Source of the DNA: Adiantum capillus-veneris
Taxonomy: Eukaryota; Streptophyta; Polypodiopsida; Polypodiales; Pteridaceae
Direction of reading: 5' to 3'
Length of the DNA stretch: 64,000 nt
Assembly (NCBI GenBank): GCA_014529385.2
Contig: CM043942.1
Span: forward strand, 24,206,469-24,270,468
The notes under the pieces are model-generated. The model was not told the origin of the DNA and did not search any database. It saw nothing but the letters and a program-made list of their open reading frames with translations. Position 1 is the stretch's first letter, and each line of letters starts with the position of its first letter. Positions 1-11,045 of this stretch are shown piece after piece. Both the position numbers and the translations under genes were made by a program.

Positions 1-70
1 GAATGAATCGTTGTAATGTTGTGTTCTTGGTCCCATAGGTCATATATGACCTCCGTGGACGATAATCCAA

Positions 71-78
71 TCTATCTA

Positions 79-128
<50 letters not shown>
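71..128. repeat. TCTA/CT microsatellite
   Basis: A short TCTA run passes into a CT dinucleotide run of about 45 bp. It is simple-sequence DNA. The Ser-Leu open frames through it are artefacts of the repeat. Confidence 0.97.
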
Positions 129-129
<1 letters not shown>

Positions 130-596
130 AATGTGGGACGTACGCAGTGTTCGGGAAAAATGTGTCTCAGCTTAACATCATGCCGTTTTCAATTTCAAAA
201 ATGCCGGTGGAGGGCGAGGGGAAAAGGAGAAATTCCGCCCCAGACTAGAGAAAAACAGTGTAAAAAACCAAAAATAGTATAGATATAGATTAAATATTAT
301 TGCCAAAAAGAGCTCGCGGGGAACAAAAAAAAAAAAAAAAAAAAGGTGACGATCGGTTTAAGCTTTAAGGTCTGCAAGGCGATATGAAGCTTTAATTCTC
401 CCCCGTTTTTGAAGGTCTGCAGAAAGCTGGAACCAGAGAACTATTCTGAAAAGCGTGTCTCTGGTAGCAGCCTTTGTCAAGCTGGACTGACCCGACCTTG
501 GCCTTCAACGACCATAACTAATGACCTCTAGCAACCCAGTGGCGTAAGTGCCTGGAGCGGCGGACAGTTGTGGCATCAAAAACACGTATTGGTGCA
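129..596. other. Non-coding stretch with a 20-bp poly(A)
   Basis: No gene is supported here. A run of about 20 A lies at 325-344. The stretch sits upstream of the PPR gene and could hold its promoter or a 5' exon, but no clear TATA box or splice pair was identified. Confidence 0.5.
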
Positions 597-955
597 AGCA
601 AAAGAGCGACACCATTGGGCCTTGTGTAGGGCAGCAAGAGATAAGCTCAGATCATGTTGGAGGTATTGTCCTGAATGGCTGGACACCACAAAGCTCGCTC
701 GCTGCGTAAGGTCCCAGGTTTACAAACAAGTTCCTTTGGAGTCCTTGCTTATCTCTTGTTGCCCTACACAAGGCTCAATTGCCGTTGCTCCTCTGTTGGA
801 CTCGATTTGTAAAACGCTCAGATCATGTCGGATCAGGTATTGTCCTGAATGGCTGGACGCCAAATAGCTCGTTTTCTTTGTGAAGAGTCCAGCAAAGGAG
901 CAACGGGAATTGAGCCTTCTGTAGGGCAAGAGATAAGCAAGAACTCCAAAGGAAC
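597..955. repeat. Direct and inverted duplications over the PPR start
   Basis: A roughly 60-70 bp segment occurs three times: direct near 597-645, inverted at 730-802 and direct at 885-955. The 730-802 and 885-955 arms are near-perfect reverse complements with an 82-bp spacer. A second segment (GTATTGTCCTGAATGGCTGG) is repeated directly near 664 and 838. The PPR start codon at 849 lies in the spacer of the inverted pair, so any transcript crossing this region could form a long hairpin around the start. Confidence 0.85.
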
Positions 956-2396
956 TTTTTTCTCTTTTGTTGCCTCATTGAAAGCCTGTGCCAAGAAGGA
1001 GGATTTGCTAGAGGGCTCTCGTCTTCATGCTCAAATTCGGTCAAGGCAGTTACACAAAAACATTATTGTGGGAAATACATTGATTAGCATGTATGCCAAA
1101 TGCGGTGCATTCGGTGAAGCACATGAAGTGCTTAAAGAGCTTCCTGTGCGGGATGTCGTTTCTTGGTCAGCACTTATTTCAGGATATGCCCTAAAAAGGC
1201 AGTGTATAGAAGCGTTGAACTGTTATGATCAAATGCTAAGAGATGGCGTTTCTCCAAACGCATTTACCTATGCTTGCATCTTGAAAGCCTGTAGCATCAC
1301 TCAAGATGTTGAGAAGGGCAAACAAATCCATGAGGAAATTGCTAGTCAGGGGCTCCTAGGAAAAGATGTCGTGCTTGGCAATGCCTTGATCGACATGTAT
1401 GCTAAGAGCGGTGTGCTTACGAGAGCAAAGCAGGTGCTTGATGAACTTTCTACTCGGAATGCAGTGTCTTGGTCGGCATTAATCGCAGGGTATGCCCAAG
1501 AGGGGCAGGGAAAGGATGCTTTGGATTGTTATGAGGGGATGCTGAATGATGGTATAACTCCCGATGCATTCACCTACGTTGGCATCTTGAAGGCTTGTGG
1601 CATCACAGGAGCAATGGAAAGGGGCAAACAATTTCATGATGAGATTGTTAATCAAGGTCTACTGGCAAAAAATGTTGTCCTTGGTACAGCTTTGGTTGAC
1701 ATGTACGCTAAGTGTGGTTTGCTCGAAAAAGCACAAGTAGTGCTCAACGAGCTTCCCATTCGGAATGCAGCATCTTGGAATGCTCTTATCGCAGGATATG
1801 CCCAGCAAGGGCTGGGTAAGGAAGCTTTGGATTCATTTCAGACGATGCAAAGTGAAGGCCTCTCTCCAAGTGCAGTCACTTACACTAGCATCTTGAAGGC
1901 CTATGGAATCACACAAGAAATTGAAAGGGGCAAAAAAGTGCACGATGAGGTTGTTAGTCGAGGTCTCTTGGGAAAAGACATTAGGCTTGGTGCTGCCTTG
2001 GTTGACATGTATGTCAAGTGTGGTTTCCTTGCAAAAGCTGCACAATTGATGAATGAGCTTCCGGTTCGGAATGTAGTTTGCTGGAATGCACTCATTGCAG
2101 GCTATGCTGAACAGGGCCACGGCAATGCAGCCTGGAACTGCTATGAGCGGATGCTCTGTGAGGGTGTTGTGGCAGATGTTGTCACATATGAGTGCATATT
2201 GAAGGCTTGTGGAATTAAAGGTGCAATTGACAAGGGCAAACAACTTAATGATAAGATCGTCAATTGGGGTATGGTGGAAAAAGCTGTTGCACTTCGCACT
2301 GCCTCGGTTGACATGCATATCAAATGTGGTGTGCTCAGGATGGCTGCACCAGTGCTTGATGGGCTTCCTGTTGGAGATGTCGTCTCTTGTCAATAG
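849..2396 (+). CDS. PLS-class PPR protein, C-terminally truncated
   Basis: A 515-residue pentatricopeptide-repeat protein. Such proteins bind single-stranded RNA in plastids or mitochondria and, in the PLS subclass, usually direct C-to-U (in ferns also U-to-C) editing. The repeat is strikingly regular: SW(S/N)ALI blocks start at residues 105, 207, 309 and 411, a 102-residue period equal to one P-L-S triplet, each with MYAKCG-like and CILKAC-like motifs. The frame stops at residue 515 in VVSC, exactly where the fifth Trp is expected. The ATG at 849 follows an in-frame TGA directly, so this is the first possible start unless an upstream intron exists. Residues 1-35 are not PPR and might be an organelle presequence, but no clear targeting signal is visible. 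Downstream E/DYW-like remnants show the gene was once longer, so it may be a recent pseudogene. PPR identity is certain; function is not. Confidence 0.85.
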   Translation: MAGRQIARFLCEESSKGATGIEPSVGQEISKNSKGTFFSFVASLKACAKKEDLLEGSRLHAQIRSRQLHKNIIVGNTLISMYAKCGAFGEAHEVLKELPVRDVVSWSALISGYALKRQCIEALNCYDQMLRDGVSPNAFTYACILKACSITQDVEKGKQIHEEIASQGLLGKDVVLGNALIDMYAKSGVLTRAKQVLDELSTRNAVSWSALIAGYAQEGQGKDALDCYEGMLNDGITPDAFTYVGILKACGITGAMERGKQFHDEIVNQGLLAKNVVLGTALVDMYAKCGLLEKAQVVLNELPIRNAASWNALIAGYAQQGLGKEALDSFQTMQSEGLSPSAVTYTSILKAYGITQEIERGKKVHDEVVSRGLLGKDIRLGAALVDMYVKCGFLAKAAQLMNELPVRNVVCWNALIAGYAEQGHGNAAWNCYERMLCEGVVADVVTYECILKACGIKGAIDKGKQLNDKIVNWGMVEKAVALRTASVDMHIKCGVLRMAAPVLDGLPVGDVVSCQ

Positions 2397-2491
2397 GAAT
2401 TGCTGGCTTATGCCTGGCACCAGAACTGTCTGATGAAGCCTCACTTTTTGTATTGTCTCTTAGAATGCACTGATGAGAGGGTTTTCTCAGT

Positions 2492-2690
2492 ATGATTACA
2501 ATGGAATTGGAGCATCATGCTTGCATGGTGGATCTGATTGTTTGTCAAGGACACCGTGATAAGGCAATGGCAATAGTTAAGAGGGTGCAAATGAGCTTTA
2601 TCCAAAGTAGATAAAGGTCATGCTGCAGCATACACCTCCACGAAAAAATTCTTCATGGCTGCTTGTATTTATGAGGATGTAGAAAAAATG
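2492..2690 (+). pseudogene. Decayed PPR E-domain remnant
   Basis: In a frame different from the upstream PPR ORF, a segment from about 2501 reads MELEHHACMVDLI and then DKAMAIVKR, which matches the E-type block that follows the last S motif in PLS PPR proteins. After an in-frame stop, another frame gives an AAAY...EDVEKM pattern typical of the same domain. It is interrupted by stops and apparent deletions. It lies just downstream of the truncated PPR ORF on the same strand and is probably its former C-terminus. Confidence 0.6.
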
Positions 2691-2885
2691 TAAGTTATGC
2701 GAGTCTAAAATACTGCAGCTGTCTCAGAAGCCACCAGGAAAATCTTACGAATGAATGTTGCAAATATGGAGGCTTTTCTTCTGTACAGCTTTGCATGCCA
2801 AACTTTCAGAATGGAGGGCAAAGCTTTGTTATATTGGCTTGGAATAGTGTCTCTTTGGAAGGCTAGATGAAGGAAACTCTATAAT

Positions 2886-3210
2886 TTGACAAAGAAAGCT
2901 ATTAGAAGCAACGTTGCTGAGAAAAGCTATGTGCCTGCAATGCTGTCAAAAGTGACCCCAGAGCGTGAGAGAAGCAATATTGTGACTGCACCCAAGAGCA
3001 GGAACTATTTTGGACTTCGACTGGTTCTCACCAAGGTGATTGTGGCCACCAATTACAAGGTTGGCTGCTCTGAGATGACAATTGGCTTGTGAGAGCTCAT
3101 GAAAATTGGCTTGTGAGGGCTCTTAATGGCATTGCAAATGTGCACAAGAAATGGCATTCCACAAGAAACATGATTTACTACAGAAAATGGCATGGGTAAG
3201 ATCACTGAGA
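2886..3210 (+). pseudogene. Possible DYW-domain remnant
   Basis: A 68-residue open stretch contains a KKI-like segment followed by SYVPA, the kind of motif that opens the DYW editing-deaminase region. Later bases in other frames give weak resemblance to the closing part. The HxE and CxxC zinc-binding motifs are not preserved. Position and order (PPR, then E, then this) favour a decayed DYW tail. The call is tentative. Confidence 0.35.
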
Positions 3211-3929
3211 AGGAAGAGGAATGAAAGCTTGGCACCTCAACCCCTTCTTGGTCTCCTCAAGAACTGGCCTGCCCTGGCTGCCTCCACCTTGGCCTCTCTG
3301 CCTCTGCTCTCTAGCTATCTGCTACACTCCTATGTTGCATGCAAACTACAGTTCCACGCTCTACAAATTAACAAATCAGTCTATCGAAAAAGTTATCTGG
3401 CACACACACACACACACATTGCTTTCACCCCCCTTCACTTGCCGCCTACAACTCTTTGTGCTGGCAATTTGGCTTGCAATTAAAGCATTGGCAGCAGCTG
3501 CATGCAAGCGGTCTTAAAGGGGAACAAGTATATTGGCAAACCCGTATGGCTTCCTCTGCTCATCATCCTCCAAGCTTCCCCTTCTCATCATCTTGCTAAA
3601 GGCCTTGCTTTTGACTTGGTTGGCCCAAGGCGATTTTGTGAAATCAGGCCTCACAATCATCCACGTAGCATAGTGTTCAACCATTGGATTTATAAAACCT
3701 GCGGACGGTGGGATATCATGCACAGCAGCGCACAGCAGTAATCTGGTTTACGCAGCTTTTCAGGAGTTATCTGGTTTGCGCAGGCTTTTCAGCAGCCACA
3801 TTCGCTTTTCAGACGCTATTTGTTATGTATATTAGATATGGTTGCTTCACATAGTGCACAAGCTTTTTACCTTGGTAAGCCTACAGGTGTCTGGTGCTGT
3901 TACAAGGTGTGGTACTAACGCTGATGCAC
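3211..3929. other. Intergenic stretch with a short CA repeat
   Basis: No supported gene. A CA microsatellite is at about 3402-3418. Short repeated phrases (ATCTGGTTT.CGCAG, CTTTTCAG) cluster at 3740-3820. It separates the PPR gene from the decayed PPR array. Confidence 0.5.
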
Positions 3930-6573
3930 AGCCGGCATGGGTTGGTGCATTGATTGGGGGATATGCCCAACTGGGACAAGGACAAGGCTAGGAAGCTCTG
4001 GGCTGTTTTCAGCAGATGCAAAGAGACGGCATCTCTCCAAATGTAATCACCTACACTTGCATCTTGAAGGCATGTGGCATTACGCTAGATGCTGATATGG
4101 GCAAAAGAATCCACGATGATATTTTTTGTGAAGGGGCTGTTGAAAAAAGAAGTGCTTGGAAATGCCTTGGTTGACATCTATGCCAAATACTTCAGAAAGC
4201 TCAGAAAAGTGCTTGACAAGCATCCTGTCCGGAGTCTCATCTCTTGGAAAGTACCGGTTGCGGGATATTTCCAACAAGGGCAGGGCCAGGAAGCTCTGGG
4301 CTGTTTCCAGCGGCTGCAAATTGAGGGCATTTCTCCAGATGTGATTGACCTATGCTTGCATCTTCAAGGCATAGGGCACCATGTAGGACTCCAATATGGG
4401 CAACTGTGATATTGTTAGACAGGGGCTGCGTGCTTGGTACTGCCTTGATCGAGATGCATTCCAGGTTTTGTGTGCTTGAGAAAGCACAAAAAGTGCTTGA
4501 GGAGCTTTCTGTCTGGAATGTCATCTCTTGACGCACACTGATTGCAGGATATGCTCAACAGGGCCAAAGAGCACTGGTCTGTCTTCAGTGAATGCAAAAC
4601 GAGGGCATTTCCCCATATGCAATCACCTATGCTTGCATCTTGAAGGCATGTGGCACTATGCAGAACGCCTATATGGGCAACATAATTCACGATGATATTG
4701 TTAGTCATGGGCTGTTGAAACAAAGTGTTGTGCTCGGCACTGCCTTGGTTGACATGTATGCCAGATGTTGTCTACTTCAGAAAGCACAAAAAGTTCTTGA
4801 GGAGCTGGCTGTCCGGAATGTTAATTCTTAGAATGCCACTGATTGCGGGATATGCCGAACAGGGGCGGGGCTAGGAAGCTTTGGGCTGTTTTCAGCTGAT
4901 GCGAAGCGAGCGTATCTCTCCAGATGCACCAGCTATGCTTGCATCTTGAAGGCATGTGGAAATTTGGAAGACGCTGAAATGGGCAAAATTTGGAAGACGC
5001 TGAGATGGGCGAAAGAACTCACCATGATATTGTTAGTCAGGGGTTGTTTTGAAAAACGTTATGCTTGGCACTGGCTTCGTTGACATGTACGCCAAATGTG
5101 GCAGGGCCAAGAAGCCCTGGGCTGTTTTCAGCAGATGTGAAGCGAGGGCACCTCTCCAGATGCAATCACCTATGCTTTTGTCTTGAAGGCATGTGGCATT
5201 ACGCTACATGCTGATATGGGCAAAAGAATTCCCGATGATATTTTTAGTCCAAGGATGTTGAAAATAGACGTCGTGCTTGGAAATGCCTTGGTTGACATCT
5301 ATGCCAAATACTTCGGAAAGCTCAGAAAAGTGCGTGACGAGCTTCCTATTTGGAATGTCGTCTCTTGGAACTCACTGATTGTGGGATATTCCCAACAAGG
5401 GCAGGGCCGGGAAGCTCTGGGCTGTTTTCAGCGGGTGCGAAACAAAGGCATTTCTCCAGATGTAATCACCTATGCTTGCATCTTCAAGGCATGGCACTAT
5501 GCAGGAATCCAATATGGGCAACGATGATATTGTTAGACAGGGGCTGTGCGCTTGGCATTGCCTTGATCGACATGTATTCCAAATGTGGTGTGCTTGAGAA
5601 AGCACAAAAAGTGCTTGAGGAGCTTTTTGTCCGGAATATGGTCTCTTGGAATGCACTAATTGTGGGATATGCTCAATAGGGCAGGGCCAGAGAGCTTTGG
5701 TCTGTTTTTGGCGGATGCAAAGTGAGGGCATTTCTCCATATGCGATCACCTATGCTTGCATCTTGAAGGCATGTGGCACTATGCAGAATGCTGAAATAGG
5801 CAACATAATTTACGATGAGGCCGTTGAAACAAATTGATGTGCTCGGCACTGCCTTAGTTGACATGTATGCCAGATGTGGTGTACTTCAGAAAGCACAAAA
5901 AGTGCTCGAGGAGCTGGCTGTCCGGAATGTTAAGTCTTAGAAAGCACTGATTGTAGGATACGCCAAACAGGGGCGGGGCCAAGAAGCTTTGCGCCGTTTT
6001 CAGCTGATGTGAAGCGAGCACATCTCTCCATATGCAATCACCTATGCTTGCATCTTGAAGGCATGTGACAATTTGGAAGACGCTGAGATGGACAGAAGAA
6101 CTCACGATGGTATTGCTAGTCAGGAGCTGTTGAAAGAAAACATTATGCTTGGCACTCCCTTGGTCGACATATAGCCAAATGTGGCAGGACTCGGAAGCCC
6201 TAGGCTGTTTTCAGTACATGTGAAGCGAGGGAATCCCTCCAGATGCAATCACCTATGGTTTCATCTTGAAGACATGTGGCACTACGCTAGATGTTGATAT
6301 GGACAAAAGAATACTATTTTTAATAAGGGGCTCTTCGAAATAGAATTCGTGCTTGGAAATGCCTTGGTTGACATCTATGCCAAATACTAGCTTACTGTAT
6401 GGAATGTCGTCTCTTGGAATGCACTGACTGTGGGATATTTCCAACAGGGCAGGGCCAGGAAGCTCTTGGCTGTTTTTAGCGGATGCAAAATGAGGGACCT
6501 ATGCTTGCATCTTCAAGGCATGTGGCATTATGCAGGATTCCAATATGGGCAATGATGATATTGTTAGACACGG
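3930..6573 (+). pseudogene. Decayed tandem PPR array, left block
   Basis: About ten tandem degenerate units of 240-310 bp. Each carries a version of the phrase ACCTATGCTTGCATCTTGAA (seen near 4050, 4350, 4626, 4932, 5168, 5467, 5747, 6040, 6250 and 6498) plus TTGACATGTATGCC and GGGATATGCCGAACAGGG phrases. These encode CILKACG, VDMYAKCG and GYAEQG, the same P-L-S triplet as the gene at 849-2396. Units are joined by frameshifts and many contain in-frame stops, so no open frame exceeds about 125 codons. The block ends abruptly at the LTR of Ty3-1 and continues on its far side at 19089. It is a decayed PPR gene or an array expanded after loss of function. Confidence 0.88.
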
Positions 6574-7776
6574 TGTCGGAATGTGTGCAGTTTAGTTGGG
6601 AAGGTGTAAAACCTCTGGTTGTAAGAGTTTGTGATGAGAGTCACAAACACTTTGCGAAAAAGCGTTTGTGGAGAATCACCAACCCTCTTTCTAAGGGTGA
6701 CAGAGAATCTAAGAGTGTTCGTGACAGCAAAGTCACAAACCCTCTTTCCTATCGTGCTTGGAAATTGCTTGTTTTCGTAGTTGAGATTATGATAAGAGGA
6801 TCATCAAATCACATTCATTTCACTTTAAAAGATCATTTGAAAACACTAAAGTTTCAGCCATGAAACCTTAATGCTCATACAAGCACAATTCTCAATCAAA
6901 ACCCAAACCTCTTCATGGTACCATGTAGTCTCGTCTTCAATTACATAGTCGTAGCATCAAACACTTGAAAGGAATGTTCGAGCTTCCACTTTCATGACGA
7001 TAATTTTTTGATTTTACAAAGATTTATGAGCTTCTAAAGTGAAGCTCACACACCATTTTGATAAGGGGAAACCCTAATTCACTCCCTCACTAGCTCAGAT
7101 ACAAGATTTCGAGGAGGCGAGACTGCCCTACACATAGATTGAGCAACCATGGAAGTCCTGTCACAGTAGTGCAAAATTGCTGGTCTTTTTTGTAAAAAGC
7201 AGCCCTCTCTCTCTCTTACCCAGGGCATTTTCAGTTGATGTGTCAATTTTTGGACCATTTTGTCACTTTGGACCAAAACTAAGTCATTTTCAGGTCATTT
7301 TTGAAAAAAAAAAATCATTTTTGATGTGAAAAATCTCAAATGGAGTTAGAAAAATCCCTAAATTTTTGGAATCACTCACATAAGCATAAAAAGCATAGAT
7401 AAACATCATTTTTTTATCAATATACCATTTTGGGTCACTTTTTATGTAATTTTGCAACGACATCTGTTAGTTACTATTTTTGGCAATTTTTGTCCGCATC
7501 AGTCTTTGTAGGCGAGATGAGTGTGCCACCATGAAACACTTGTACTATGTACATTGTCAAACCAAATTAAGCATCTTATCAAGTGGAAAAGCATGCAAAT
7601 GCGTCACATCCAGGGCCACGACTCCCCGGATAGGTATGTATATGATAATGACCGCAGTAGACGCTTCAACATATATCACAATATGTACATGATTTCTTTT
7701 ATTTGCATACATTGAGAAGTGTTATGAGAGGGGTGAATGTTTTTATTTTACATTATGTACGTGCCACGGCACGACA
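6574..7776 (-). repeat. 3' LTR of Ty3-1
   Basis: 1203 bp. The part from about 6952 to 7776 matches 18292-19088. The outer part, 6574-6951, has no counterpart in the right LTR. The left end TGTCGG abuts PPR sequence; the right end CGACA abuts the polypurine tract. Confidence 0.85.
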
Positions 7777-7790
7777 TCCACCCCCTCTGA
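7777..7790 (-). promoter_or_regulatory. Polypurine tract of Ty3-1
   Basis: The minus strand reads TCAGAGGGGGTGGA directly before the 3' LTR. This is the usual primer for plus-strand DNA synthesis in LTR elements and confirms minus orientation. Confidence 0.8.
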
Positions 7791-8097
7791 ACCTGCACAT
7801 CCTCCGGTATGTGTCACAACAACATTTGTAGAGCATTAAAACTCATGGTCAGACGTCATATTCTCACTTTCATCCTCAGTTTACATATAGTTGGTTTCAT
7901 TATCCTCTTCACTTGGTTGTGCATCAAATGAATCAACATTCCCTCTTCTTTTGAATAATTTAATTCTTTTACCTGCAAATAGGAATTTTCATTTCTATCC
8001 CATTCAGTTCACGCAAGGTGTAAGTTGCATTTCCATGCACATGTTTGACAACATAAGGACCAAACCATGTTTTTGTAAGCTTCCTTATTGTAGAGTG
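7791..8097. other. Ty3-1 region between pol end and polypurine tract
   Basis: AT-rich internal sequence of Ty3-1 downstream of its integrase frame on the minus strand. No further gene is recognised. Confidence 0.5.
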
Positions 8098-9047
8098 CTA
8101 GTTTTCAAGGCTACTATCGTACACCAACACCCAATGACCTTCTTCAATGTCTTTTGGTCTGAGCCTATGCATCTTGTCAAATCTGTCTTTGTTTTTTAAC
8201 CTTGCATTCTTTAGTCGAGCTTTTGTAAGCTCAATGTTTTCATGCCTTCTTTCTAATTGCCGTATATGCAATGCAAGAAGGTCTTCTCTACTCATTCCAT
8301 CTTCCCATGGCAATACATTCCATGTAAGAACTACATCTTCAATTGGCATCACAGGTTTTTGACCATACATCAATTCAACAGGCATATAGCCAGTGACTGA
8401 ACTATGTGTTGTACGGTCAGTCCACAATGCAAATGGTAGTAACCTTGGCCACTCTCCAAGCTTACCTTCACAAGCCTTAGCTAAAGCTTTGATGATTGGA
8501 GGATGTCCTCTTTCACTTTTGCCATTTCCCTCTGGGTTATAAGCACAAGTTAAAGCTAGTTTGATGTCCATTCTAGAGAAGAATTCCCTTGCTTCATCAG
8601 CATTCAATTCTCCTCTATCTGTAGTTATCTTTCCACACACCCATAGCAACAGATCACATCTTCAAGAATAAATTTACATACAACTTGTGTACTCTTTGTC
8701 CTCAATGTACGCCCTTCAACTTGATTAGACAAATCTTCTCTTGCAAGCACCAAATACCTCATTTGCCAAACTCCCAAAGGCATTGTAACCAAGTCCACAA
8801 CCCATTTGTAATACATGGCTAATGAATAAGTAGGATGTAGTGCATCACGATGCCGCACATTTGAATATATTTGGCATGTCACACAAGACTCCACAAACTC
8901 AGCCACATCCTTATACATTCCTTTCCACCAATACCTTTCTTTTACCTTGGCAAATGTTGCCCATACACCTCGATGTCCTGCCCATAAACTTTCATGGAAC
9001 TCCTTGATAATTTGTTGTTGAGTAATCTTATCGCATACTACCCGCAA
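8098..9047 (-). pseudogene. Ty3-1 integrase, frameshifted
   Basis: The N-terminal piece (8625-9047) holds the HHCC zinc-binding region (HESLWAGHRG ... CVTCQ) and the first catalytic region around VVDLVTMP. The C-terminal piece (8098-8649) has TTDRGELN for the second acidic residue and NPEGNGKSERGH for the catalytic Glu region, followed by a basic C-terminal segment ending at YDSSLEN. The two pieces are in different frames, joined near 8640. No chromodomain is seen. The enzyme would insert element cDNA into the host genome; this copy cannot be made intact. Confidence 0.8.
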
Positions 9048-9076
9048 TGGTGTTCCAACTCTTCGTTTAGATGCTT

Positions 9077-9718
9077 CTATAAGTAGCCATCCCTCAAGAA
9101 GTATCCATATGCTTTTCTTCTTATCCTCTTAAATTCCTGCTCAGTCCAATCATCCTGCTTCTGCAGAGTACTTAAGTAGCAACCTATTAAGAGCCGTTCA
9201 TCCTCATATAGTTCCTCTGAAAAGGACTCAAGTGAAGACACAAAACATGCATGACTACTCTTTGCATGATCAATGGTGTAAAACTTTGTGCCTACATCAT
9301 CTCCCTCAATAATCATGTCCTGTTTATCTTCATACCTTGCCCTAGATAGCATATCTACCATTGGGTTGTATTTTCCTGCAATATGCTTGAACTCAGGATT
9401 CAAGGACTTTATGTAGGCTATCCATCGTAGCATTGCAATATCAGGAGTCGAACAGTTTGTGATCATTCCAAGAAGAGGCAAACAATCAGTTTCCACAACC
9501 ACTGATGCCCCTATCAAGTACTCCTTGTTACACCTCAATGCTGTAACCACCCCCCATAGTTCCCTTTTTACTTGTGCATAATCGCGTTGGCGAGAACTCA
9601 GAATCTTGGCTCCAAATCTCACCACATACCTTTTTTCTTCATCATCATCTTGCCCTACTGCCCATTCTATCCCTGCAGGATTCGTATCCACTGTCAATGA
9701 CAGGTCTCTCACATGCAT
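9077..9718 (-). pseudogene. Ty3-1 RNase H region, frameshifted
   Basis: Contains TVDTNPAGIEWAV (first catalytic Asp), the KRELWGVV helix, VVETDCLPLLG (later Asp) and the IAGKYNPMVDMLSR ending typical of Ty3 RNase H, where the usual DALSR is replaced by DMLSR. It degrades the RNA strand during cDNA synthesis. It is offset by frameshifts from the reverse transcriptase (near 9690) and from the integrase (near 9060). Confidence 0.78.
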
Positions 9719-10660
9719 AGTCTACCTTTCTCAAGGTTGGCGATGAAAGAAGTAGCTTCTTTAGCTTTCTCATGGCTTTTGTGTGCTCTTCATCCCATTG
9801 AAACTTTTGATTCTTTCTCAATAACTTATAAAGGGGATCTGCTACATGTGCATAATGTGGTATCCAAATAAGATAGAAGATGCAAGCACCAAGAAATCTT
9901 CGAACTTCAATTATAGTTGTACATGTTTCTTTCATGTTTTTGATTACATCCATCTTTTTTGGACAAGGCTTTCTACCATAAGGACCACACATATGCCCCA
10001 CAATCAAAACTTCATTGACACCAAATACAAATTTTTTCCCTGACAGGGTAAGATTAACTTCTTCGAGCTTTGTCAAAATCTTCTTACAATCTTCGATATG
10101 GTCTGCAACAAACTTACGACACCCTCTTGAATCCATAGCTTCATTTTTATCTTTGTCTTCACCCTTTGATGGGCACATCATCAAGAAATGGCATTGTGAT
10201 TTGAGGTATGAAGTCACGTAGAACCATGTTCATCCCATTCATCATGTGTGCAACTGAATTTGTTGCTTCTTGAGGTAAGGTACACATCCTTACCAATCCC
10301 AAAAGTGTTTTCATACTTGTCAGATCTCTACTCTCAACATCTAGCTGAAATTGATCGTACTCTGAATAGAGATCTCCCATCGAGTAAATTGACCTTCCTG
10401 CAAACGCCTCTGTAAATTCATCCACTATAGGTCCTGTATCCACATTCCTGATAGTAGCCTTATTTACAGGTTGCATATCTTGTATGAACCGCAAAGCTCC
10501 ATTCTTCTTAGGCACAGTGAACCACCTGCTTGAATATGGCGCATAAGAAGGCTCCAGGATACCCATACTAATCTTTTCATTCAGTAGTTTTATTAACTTT
10601 TGCAAATGTGCTTTCAGAACCGGAATTGGGCGTAGATTCCAAGGTACATGAGGGATAGTG
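9690..10660 (-). pseudogene. Ty3-1 reverse transcriptase, interrupted by copia
   Basis: The main piece (from 10660 down to about 10170) has PWNLRPIPVLK, WFTVPKKNGALRF, MGDLYSEYDQFQLD and the polymerase box FLDD (usually YxDD or FxDD). A frameshift near 10170 leads to the second piece (9645-10217) with the thumb/connection block: KKILTKLEEVNLTLSGKK, VRRFLGAC and WIPHYA. The copia LTR replaces the N-terminal edge at 10661. The missing N-terminal side continues at 15312 across the insertion. Confidence 0.8.
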
Positions 10661-10852
10661 TGTTGGGGTATAAAGCCCAATGTGGTCGCCCAGGTAAGTA
10701 GGCGGGCCGCCAGGTATGTACACATATTCTTTTGTTAAAACCTAATAAGAACTCACTATGCTCTACACATTACAGTAGAGCGAGTTCACCATATCGTCGT
10801 GCTCTTCTTCTCGCGCTCTCTCTCGCGTTGCACTTCCGCTCGTACTCCTTCA
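10661..10852 (+). repeat. 5' LTR of Copia-1
   Basis: 192 bp beginning TGTTGGGG and ending CTTCA. Aligned with the right LTR by eye, four substitutions are visible and no length change, pointing to a fairly recent insertion. Confidence 0.95.
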
Positions 10853-10854
10853 AC

Positions 10855-10866
10855 TAGTATCAGAGC
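10855..10866 (+). promoter_or_regulatory. Primer-binding site of Copia-1
   Basis: TAGTATCAGAGC lies 2 bp inside the 5' LTR. It matches the initiator-Met tRNA primer site TGGTATCAGAGC except for one G-to-A change. Confidence 0.8.
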
Positions 10867-11045
10867 TCAGATCGAGGCTCGGGGCAGCACTGCAGGAGGC
10901 TAGAGTCACCAACTCAGATTGGAGTGAAATTCGATTGGAGTGAAATTCCACTAGTTCATCAGGTTGATATTGGTTCAGAGGTCAGTTTACAAGGGAAACT
11001 CTGCCGAATTTTTCCCAGGAAAGTAAACTACTGTGAAGCGTAGCT

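Noticed and set aside
1833-2444. A 203-codon minus-strand frame opposite the PPR gene
   Set aside because: An antisense shadow of regular PPR repeats, with no recognisable domain.
3930-6573. Several separate small PPR genes
   Set aside because: The open stretches are frames broken by stops within one collinear tandem array; none has a start, full repeats and a C-terminal domain.
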